Source of the DNA: Yarrowia lipolytica
Taxonomy: Eukaryota > Ascomycota > Dipodascomycetes > Dipodascales
Direction of reading: 5' to 3'
NCBI RefSeq assembly: GCF_001761485.1
Contig: NC_090775.1
Span: forward strand, 186,001 to 250,000
Length of the DNA: 64,000 nucleotides
Under the pieces are notes generated by a model. It made no database searches, was not told where the DNA came from, and saw only the letters and a program-made list of their open reading frames with translations. Within the stretch, counting starts at the first letter, position 1; every line of letters starts with the position of its first letter. Positions 50,001-57,489 of the stretch are shown one piece after another. A program made the translations under genes and the position numbers.

Positions 50001-51828
50001 ATCCGATAGCGTCACGACTCAGGGTGATACTGGCCTGATTGACAGCCTCATGGTAGTCATAGTGAGTTCGGAACTTAGACAGTAGCTCAGTGGCTAGTGT
50101 GAAGTCCGGACTATGCTCATAGTTATCGAGGGCCTGAATGACATCACTGATCCATCCCGGGAACAGGTCAGGGAATTTGGGGTTGAGAAGGAGAGCCACG
50201 GCGTTGTCGAAAATGGGAAGAAGATCATCATTCATAATGAGGGGAACGAATTGAGAGATTTCAGACTGGGCCTGAGTCAGAGGAATGTCACTGTGTCGAC
50301 CATTAACCACACCATTGGAAATGGCGTCTTTAATGGGATTGATAAGCCCCTTATTGGTGAGGACATAGGTTGCTGTATGAGCAGGAGCGGGGACAGTCTC
50401 ACTGGACTTGGTAGAGGCAGAGGGGGTAGAGGTGGCAGAGGTCGTCGACTTGGAAGACGTGGTCGTCTTTGAGGCAGATGACTTGGAGGTGGTTGACATA
50501 ACAGGGACAGAGGCAGTCGACTTCGCAGAAGTAGGAGTTGTTACGACAGGTGCCGCCTCAGATGTCTGCACAGGAACAGGAGCAGGCGCCGAGGTCTGGT
50601 ATGGGTCACAAACGGAACCATCAGTCAGCTGGAGAGTGCAAATGAGTCCAGTGACAGCATAAAGACCATCGACAATGGCCTTGGAAGGACCAGGCTGATC
50701 GGAAATAGAAATGACAGCAGCCTTCAAGATTCCCCATCCGATAGCGTCACGACTCAGGGTGATACTGGCCTGATTGACAGCCTCATGGTAGTCATAGTGA
50801 GTTCGGAACTTAGACAGTAGCTCAGTGGCTAGTGTAAAGTCCGGACTATGCTCATAGTTATCGAGGGCCTGAATGACATCACTGATCCATCCTGGGAACA
50901 GGTCGGGGAATTTGGGGTTGAGAAGGAGAGCCACGGCGTTGTCGAAAATGGGAAGAAGATCATCATTCATAATGAGAGGAACGAATTGAGAGATTTCAGA
51001 CTGGGCCTGAGTCAGAGGAATGTCACTGTGTCGACCATTAACCACACCATTGGAAATGGCGTCTTTAATGGGGTTGATAAGCCCCTTATTGGTGAGGACA
51101 TAGGTTGCTGTATGAACAGGAGCAGGGGTTGTCTCCACAGGAGCAGGGGTTGTCTCCACAGGAGCAGGGGTTGTATCCACAGGAGCGGGGGTTGTCTCCA
51201 CAGGAGCCGGGGTTGTCTCCACAGGAGCAGGAGTCGTCGCCACAGAGGTAGCAGGTTCTTCAGTCTTGTAAGGATCACAGACGGAACCATCGGTCAGCTG
51301 AAGAGTGCAAATGAGTCCAGTGACAGCATAAAGACCATCGACAATGGCCTTGGAAGGACCGGGCTTATCAGAGATACCCAGGACGGCACCCTTCAAGATT
51401 CCCCATCCGGGGGCGTCACTATTCAGAGTGATACTAGCCTGATTGACAGCCTCATGGTAGTCATAGTGAGTTCGGAACTTAGACAGCAGCTCAGTGGCCT
51501 GTACGAAATCAGGACTTTTTTCGTAATCATCGAGGGCTTGAATCACGTCATTGATCCAACCAGGGAATAGGTCGGGGAATTTGGGGTTGAGAACGAGACC
51601 GACCGCGTTGTCGAAGACGGGGAGGAGATCATCATTCATAATGAGGGGAACGAACTGAGAGATTTCAGACTGGGCCTGGGTCAGAGGAATATCACTGTGT
51701 CGACCATTAACCACACCATTGGAAATGGCGTCTTTGATGGGGTTGATAAGCGCGGCATAAGTGAGGGAATAGCTGGCTGTAACGACAGACGTTGTCGCCA
51801 ACAGAACAGTGATTCGAGATATCTTCAT
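47077..51828 (-). CDS. GPI-anchored cell-wall protein with five tandem repeat domains
   Basis: 1583 aa. A signal peptide (MKISRITVLLATTSVVTAS) opens the protein, and the C-terminus NKWAISAGAVLAGVVAFIV is a GPI-attachment signal. Between them are five copies of a domain of about 170 residues at roughly 18-188, 239-411, 482-655, 721-894 and 982-1155. Each begins LINPIKDAISNGVVNGRHSD and ends LTDGSVCDPY, is mostly helical and has two late Cys (GLICTLQL and VCDPY). Linkers are Thr/Pro/Ser-rich (ETTPAPV repeats; KSTTSA repeats). Near 1333-1386 lies a Cys-rich block with VTQCEADHC and TVCAKCEGQTITITVPC, like the C-terminal block of flocculin/adhesin proteins, then a GSGSS repeat. I do not recognise the repeat domain; it vaguely recalls hydrophobic-surface-binding proteins. 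A wall adhesin or hydrocarbon-contact role is inference. Confidence 0.85.
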   Translation of the reverse strand: MKISRITVLLATTSVVTASYSLTYAALINPIKDAISNGVVNGRHSDIPLTQAQSEISQFVPLIMNDDLLPVFDNAVGLVLNPKFPDLFPGWINDVIQALDDYEKSPDFVQATELLSKFRTHYDYHEAVNQASITLNSDAPGWGILKGAVLGISDKPGPSKAIVDGLYAVTGLICTLQLTDGSVCDPYKTEEPATSVATTPAPVETTPAPVETTPAPVDTTPAPVETTPAPVETTPAPVHTATYVLTNKGLINPIKDAISNGVVNGRHSDIPLTQAQSEISQFVPLIMNDDLLPIFDNAVALLLNPKFPDLFPGWISDVIQALDNYEHSPDFTLATELLSKFRTHYDYHEAVNQASITLSRDAIGWGILKAAVISISDQPGPSKAIVDGLYAVTGLICTLQLTDGSVCDPYQTSAPAPVPVQTSEAAPVVTTPTSAKSTASVPVMSTTSKSSASKTTTSSKSTTSATSTPSASTKSSETVPAPAHTATYVLTNKGLINPIKDAISNGVVNGRHSDIPLTQAQSEISQFVPLIMNDDLLPIFDNAVALLLNPKFPDLFPGWISDVIQALDNYEHSPDFTLATELLSKFRTHYDYHEAVNQASITLSRDAIGWGILKAAVISISDQPGPSKAIVDGLYAVTGLICTLQLTDGSVCDPYQTSAPAPVPVQTSEAAPVVTTPTSAKSTASVPVMSTTSKSSASKTTTSSKSTTSATTKSSETVPAPAHTATYVLTNKALINPIKDAISNGVVNGRHSDIPLTQAQSEISQFVPLIMNDDLLPIFDNAVALLLNPKFPDLFPGWISDVIQALDNYEHSPDFTLATELLSKFRTHYDYHEAVNQASITLSRDAIGWGILKAAVISISDQPGPSKAIVDGLYAVTGLICTLQLTDGSVCDPYKTSEPAPVPVQTSEAAPVVTTSALVESTASAPAKSTTSAKSTASTSAKSTTSAKSTTSAKSTTSAKSTTSAMSTTSASAKSSEPAPVSTKTASYSLTYAALINPIKDAISNGVVNGRHSDIPLTQAQSEIDQFVPLIMNDDLLPVFDDAVALVLDPNFPDLFPGWISDVIQALDDYEHSPDFVQATELLSVFRTHYDYHEAVNQASITLNRDAPGWGILKAAILGISDLPGPSKAIVDGLYAVTGLICTLQLTDGSVCDPYKTAPVTVPVQTSEATVVETTPTPEMSTESVPAKSTASAPAKSTEPVPVQSEESTKTEESVKSEDPIATGLGSDAESATVSESRGLSSESASASASVSASVSASVSASAPAVSSSDFASVSKADTASAVSKAESTDTSPSVTASVSQAGSVSAGAVVASSQNPIPTVSGSAGNASPMVTSSVTLTVTQCEADHCITPIVSYTTVVPENAPSTVIKTVCAKCEGQTITITVPCAPEPTESKKGDEHGESSAKADSGSGKSDSVSGKADTGSGSSGSGSSGSGSGSSGSGSSGSGSSGSGSSGSGSSGSGSSGSGSSGSGSSGSGSSGSGSSGSSGSSGSGSSGSSGSSGSSDKANKSGASDKPANSGSDKPANNGSPQPKNAPMQSAQSPKPATPAQQPSKPSKPAQANSGNKWAISAGAVLAGVVAFIV
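47311..47570 (-). repeat. Gly/Ser minisatellite in the wall-protein gene
   Basis: Multiple units of GAGCCAGAGCCAGAG type (plus strand) encode the (GSGSS)n stretch. The units are nearly identical, so length should vary between strains. Confidence 0.85.
48366..51790 (-). repeat. Five long tandem coding repeats, three nearly identical
   Basis: The marker CGACCATTAACCACACCATT, or a close variant, recurs at about 51700, 51037, 50302, 49582 and 48801 (spacing 663-780 bp). Units 2, 3 and 4 are almost identical over about 520 bp; units 1 and 5 share more with each other (SLTYAALINP start). Confidence 0.85.
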
Positions 51829-53141
51829 TGAGCGAGTGTTGTAATTGAGCTTGAATACATACTATGACATATATATATATCTGGATTCACTTCCGTGAAT
51901 ACTATCAATGGGGTACATGCATTCAGCAAATGTGGTATTCACTAGGTTAATATTAAGGACTAGTGACTACTGTACTTGTACTATACCTGCTGATTAGCCG
52001 GAATGACCAACACCACCATACACATCATAGTGCTAATTAAATGCACACTAACACCCCGGTCGGCAGGGTTATGAACTGGGGACAAGGATAGAAGTGAGCG
52101 AAATACATGAAATGATGGCTAGCCAGGTTCTGTTTGCAGTGAGTGTGTCTGTCTTCCTTTACAGCTACAGTTATTACTGTGTCCAAATGTCTATGTTTAC
52201 GACCCAGTGAGGTTTTCGACCCAGCGAGGTTTATAAAGATCATTCCCTCTTGTGAAAGGTCTGTGATTTAAGGAAGAACCAGGGTTCAACATTACCCCAT
52301 GGTTGGCACTTAGTTCAGTCTGCAGTGAACTAACCACCCCTGTAGAATGAGTTGAATCTAGGCATCTTTTGTTATAAGCAAGTGATAGACTATCGTCATT
52401 TCATGGAGGTTAGACATAGTTATACCTGTCACCGAACAGAAGATTGTTGATGTTGAGATATCGACTGAACATTAAGTCAAAATAAAGCAAAAAGACCCCT
52501 GAATTGTACACAATCACTCCTCCCCTCCTCTCACATTCTCCATCTCCTTGCTTCTTAATGGAGCGGTTGGTTTCACTATAACTACGCTACAGATCTAAAA
52601 AGGCATCCCCTGTGAACCCCATAATCGCCCCTCACCAGGAATAAATGCTTTAGTCTCACAATCGTATAATAGGAGAGATATATTTACGGATATAATTGTG
52701 TTGTTTTGTTTTACTACCGAATATGGGAATATAGCACTTCTCTATTCCCAATACGGGGTGCCCACAATATTAACATGTATCACGCGTCACTGGACCTCAT
52801 GGGCGTATCAAAAAACTGGGCAGTGTGCGCGCAGATAAAAGTAGGTGTGTATACAAACCACAACTACTGTTTTCCTTTTCTGGTAGATCTTTTGTCTGAA
52901 TGGTCCGCTAATAGCCCCCAATAAACCGTCTAAAATGCGTCCAGCCCCCGCTCCACCGCCCCCATTAGTGCAGTCTGTCTCACCTGACAATCGTCTAGCG
53001 CGACCCCATTGGGCTACCACGGAATCCGAAACCAAACCCCACAGGGCAAGAATACATCGAAATTACACCAGCCCACTTTATCTGAAACCAATCCCGAGCA
53101 GGATCCTGTACAAGTACAAGGTAGCTACAGCGGCCACTCAA
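51829..53141. other. Intergenic upstream of the wall-protein gene
   Basis: A run ATATATATATAT at 51869-51880 is the likely TATA element of the wall-protein gene. A 17-bp unit (CGACCCAGTGAGGTTT type) occurs twice at about 52200-52232. GTACAAGTACAAG at 53108-53120. No supportable ORF. Confidence 0.5.
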
Positions 53142-54311
53142 TCACACCATAACCACCTTATAGTCTGTTTCTGCGGTGGAGCTCTGGTCCACTGAAGTGC
53201 CACCAGTAGACGCCTTTGCCTCGTTCTTCTTTTCGCGTTTGCGCGCCTTTTGCTTTTCCTTTTTGTCTCGGGCCTTATCCTTTTTGCCTCCCTTTTGTTT
53301 AGTTCCTGTATCTTCCGCTTCTTTCCTAGCCTTGGCCTCTCGTTTGGCCGTGCGTTCTGCAGCCTTCTGGGCCCTTAGTGCCTTTTTATCCAACGTTGGG
53401 GTTGGCGACTGAATGTTTGTTTTTGCATAAGTCGGCTTTTGCGTCTCTATCGTCGCATCAGGCTCGGCTACTTGTTCCATTGTGTCCTCCTTCATGGAGA
53501 CGTCTTCTGTTACAGATGGAGCTCCAGTACCAGTCTCTCTACCAATCTTAGTCTCTCCTACCACTTCTTCCTTCCCCTCCACCTCCTCAGGAATACCATT
53601 CTCCAAGAAATAGTCGACCGCTTCCCCAACATCTTCATGCTCCTTCAGCACCTTGGCCAGAAGATGATCCGGCACCTCAAACGGTAACGACTCACGCAAT
53701 TGCTTGATCTTCCACTCTCCAACATCTTTGGTCACGTCAGCAATAAGATCGGAGCCCTTAGGCACGTAGCTGCTCAAGTAAGCGCTGGTAATCTCGGGTG
53801 GTCCACAATGAGGTCCATTGATGCATCTGACAGAAGAGTAATGCTCCCAAGTGTGATAGGCGATATGTACCTTCTCGGGTCGCTCTCCACCTTGATCCGC
53901 CTCCAGTTCCGTCCTCTGTTCACCTTTGCTTTCGTCGATAGGAGTAATCACGTATCTTAGATCAGCCTGGTATACCACCACATCCAGCTGGTATGCAGAG
54001 GCAAAGGCAGCCAGCTCCAGATTGCCTCCATAAACAGATGATCGAGACATGCGGTCAATATACGCTTCCCAAGACTCGTCCCATTCTGACGAATAAAAGA
54101 TCTCGAAGTAGGCACTGTGTTTCTTCATGTAGTCCACCACACTCTGTCGGATCACCATGGCCAGTTTCAGGTCATCTTTACCGTAGAGCTGGTCCGCTAG
54201 CGACCGAAATAAACAGTTTCCATCGCCCTGGATTGTTGTTGCATAAAGACCGATACTTTTTAGTAGCGGAAATTCGCCCGACAGAACTGTTTGCCGGTTT
54301 TTGCGAGCCAT
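53142..54311 (-). CDS. OTU-family deubiquitinase (OTUD3-like)
   Basis: Cysteine protease that removes ubiquitin. 389 aa. The OTU domain spans about residues 10-170: catalytic Asp-Cys in QGDGNCLFRSLADQL, then VYGGNLELAAFASAYQLDVVVYQ, and the catalytic His in YHTWEHYSSVR. A UBA/CUE-like helical segment follows (VPDHLLAKVLKEHEDVGEAVDYF), as in OTUD3. The C-terminal third is highly charged: an acidic linker, then a Lys/Arg-rich coiled region (RAQKAAERTAKREAKARKE through QKARKREKK) likely to direct the protein to the nucleus or nucleolus. All three catalytic residues are present. The start ATG lies just past the pyrimidine-rich leader; no upstream alternative. Confidence 0.9.
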   Translation of the reverse strand: MARKNRQTVLSGEFPLLKSIGLYATTIQGDGNCLFRSLADQLYGKDDLKLAMVIRQSVVDYMKKHSAYFEIFYSSEWDESWEAYIDRMSRSSVYGGNLELAAFASAYQLDVVVYQADLRYVITPIDESKGEQRTELEADQGGERPEKVHIAYHTWEHYSSVRCINGPHCGPPEITSAYLSSYVPKGSDLIADVTKDVGEWKIKQLRESLPFEVPDHLLAKVLKEHEDVGEAVDYFLENGIPEEVEGKEEVVGETKIGRETGTGAPSVTEDVSMKEDTMEQVAEPDATIETQKPTYAKTNIQSPTPTLDKKALRAQKAAERTAKREAKARKEAEDTGTKQKGGKKDKARDKKEKQKARKREKKNEAKASTGGTSVDQSSTAETDYKVVMV

Positions 54312-57300
54312 GTTGGGTTGTCTGGAAGGTCTTTAGATTATGCACCATCAGTTAGTTTGAAAGGTAGCATAGGTTATGAGTTAACGGAGCAGTGGGGTGG
54401 AATCGGAGAGATTACAGAGACATGTTGCTGAAACGATGGTCAGATTACGAGCACCTTCAGAAAGTTGAGAATCCCGTAACTTGGAAATCTGAAAGAATCA
54501 CGTCTGACAATCTCGCATGAACCCAATGTTTCATTAATTAAACCCACATTTGGGGAGGAGTCTTCTGTGTATCGTACGCGTACAGTACTTTAAGCTTTAA
54601 GTACATATAAACGGGGCAGTCAAAAACAGTAGCTAGCCGAGACATTGCTGACTAATACATAATGGATGACTAATTTAACGGGTATAACCACCCTGTTACA
54701 GTAGGGAGTTTTGGCTTGTCTTCATCCGCGCTTGTCCCCCCATTTTTCTCTTGTTAGTTTAAGGTGCTAGTTTTTAGCACGGCTTTATTTATACGGAGGG
54801 GACACGGAAGTCCCGTTTGGGGTTCCGCATGGAAGCACATGATGGGCAATCTATCCCGAAGCACTGATGCTAGACTTGTTGTGCGCTCAAGGCGGCGTTA
54901 TACAAGTACCGCACCTGTTTTCCCCGATCTATGAAGAGCACATATACCAGTTCCGGCTCAAACAGCTGCACAGTGTTAACGTACTGTATGTTTAAAGAGA
55001 GGCTACTTGTAGAAGAGAGAGCGAGTACGACAACATACAGCAGAGGAGTGAACGTTTCAAATGAAGAAAGGTTCACAAGAAGCGTCAAAAGCAAAGTGCT
55101 GAACTTGGTCTGAGTTCGTTTTTGTTCGATTCTGTTCGTCTAAGTTTCTTGTCTGCGTTCTTACTGCCATTAACCGTTGGCGACAGACGCGTAGGGTGGA
55201 GGAGGAGCATACAGTGGAGAACCAGCTGCCAAGAATACAGTACTGTACTGTCGCATTGCAGAACGGGGCCCCACCTCGAATCCAACTGCCAGCGTACGTC
55301 TGGCCGACAATGAATGCAGACCCAGCGCAAGGAGTGCAGGAAACGGTTTGATCGGCATTTGAAAGGGCAGATCCCCGGTTTGGGAAGTGGCAGAGGGCTG
55401 GGAGAGTTGGAAGTAGTGTGCGTTGCCGTTTGTATCACCTTGTGACGGCGTATTCATCATCAGAAAAGGGCCATCTGGGGTCTAAACTTGCAGTAACGTT
55501 TTTTCCCTTTTTTTTGCAGACCCCACATGGAAACTTTGTTGGTATTTTAGTTGGCAACTTTACGATTACTGAAGGTGTAGTTAGAGCGTTCAAGTGTGCA
55601 TGACGAACTCTGTCGGAACTTTGTTTAGGGTGGTGGAACTGGACGGCGTTACATGGCGCCAAAGTTATTCGGAACAGCAGAGTCTCAGTTTGGTCAGTTG
55701 AGGCGGGGGAATGTCTGACAGATATGTTGGGGGTTTTTCCGTATCTCCGGGAGGGCGAGTCGGTTGTTTTTACATGTCATCATTTCGCCGGTGTTTGTAC
55801 TGCGTCCAACCTCTTCTGAGGCACGATCGGCTCAACCCGCATGTACAACAATAGGCCGCTCCCAAAAGGGCCTCTCCTGCCGTTCCTTCAGTATGTACAG
55901 TATCGTACTATAGGAGAATACGAGACAGTAGCAGCTGAGCATAGCCTACTTGTATGAAATCGAGATCGATTTATGCCTTCATGTGAGATCGGACTTGGCC
56001 GCTAGACTACACAAGTACGGGTACGAGTAACAACATGGTATGGTATCGCCGGTACAACATGCGCTTCACTCTGCTACACACTCCTCACAAGGTCTGATTG
56101 GATCCAACTTTATCAGAGCAGTGATACAACTGAGACAGCTCAACAGATGAACCACGGGCTATCGTCGTGTACAAGTACAACGGATTGTACGGAACAGACC
56201 GCCGTGTCTCCAGATGGCTTGTAATCTCTTGATGGATACTATCTCAATGTCCGACATTTCGTCTCTCATTTATCTGTCCCACTTCAGCAGGTCTTCTTAC
56301 GCTACTTGTGCAGCCAAGCGGCTTCAAAAACGAAAAGCTACCAGACACTACGATCAGATTGGAGCCTGAGTGCCACTCTGCCCGAGCCTGAGGAGCGACG
56401 ACTCACGCCGTGAGCAGTTGGTAGTGGAGATGAGCTCGACCTGGCGTCACGACCAGGCTCTGAGTGCTGCCGGAAACCGAGCAACCCCCTTTCGGTCTCC
56501 CGGAAAAACCCTTCGGGACCGAAACCCTCGGGGAGGGGAAGTGCGCTCTCTGGCTAACCTGAGTCCTCCACACCATACCGAACAAACAAAGGCGGGGGGC
56601 ATTACTGTGCAGAGACACCGCAGCGAAGGAGACCGATATGTGCATTTTTGAAACCTAGCTGACGGAGAGCGTGCCGCAGACAAGGAGCAGGCCTCGCAGA
56701 ATAGTCCTTTGGCTCTGGTTCCGTTGTGTAAAAAAAGAAACGTAACGCAAAGTCAAGACCGCTTGTGCTGAACAAGATTATGCGGACAAGAAAACTTGCA
56801 ACATTTTTCAACTTACGTGAAAACGGGGACTCCGGCTGTAAGCCAAGAACAAGGTGCTTGCACGGGACCGACCCGGTAGGCTCTCCGCTCTATAGATACA
56901 CGTCAGACCCCACATTCGTGTCTCACCTTCGTCCCCCTCCCGCTTACACCGCCTCTACTTATTCTTGCCGATTACGCCTGTGCAATTTTCCGATCCATTG
57001 TCTTTTCAAGCTCAGAGAGAGACGCGTCAGAATAGTTTGGGATCGACCGACTCACATATAGGCTACGCAAGGTCACGATACTTTGCAAAGGCTACTTGTC
57101 TAAAAAAAAGTCCGAGTCTGTCCGGGGCTGAGCCGAGCAATTTTCATCCTCTTACGACACACACGCAGAGACTGATTTTCCTCCAGACGACACAAATCCC
57201 TCCCCCGTTGACGCCAAGCCGACGAGCATCTGCCCCCCACGACAGACAGCAGGCTAAATTATCCGCTTTATTTGATTGCAGCTTGTTAGTCGGTTTTTTC

Positions 57301-57489
57301 GTTTTAAACATCAGACGATTTATTCCGCTCTAGAGCTACCTTAATACCCCACACATTTGCATAATCTAATTGCCTGCACCCGACCCACCTGTTACACAAC
57401 ACTTTCTCAACCACAGGTACGGCTCTGAAAACACAAAAGCGCTCTGCTTGCACCCTTGCGCCCTCCCGTCACAACATGCCGGTAGCGAT
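54312..57489. other. Long intergenic region, promoter side of EUF1
   Basis: 3.2 kb between the divergent OTU and EUF1 genes with no gene I can support. GTACAAGTACAA at 56169-56180. A GC-rich stretch at about 56370-56640 is open on several frames without family features. The EUF1 frame remains open upstream to 57370 but has no ATG there. Confidence 0.45.

Noticed and set aside
57370-57489. Upstream extension of the EUF1 frame
   Set aside because: It begins at a TTG codon and has no ATG before 57490.
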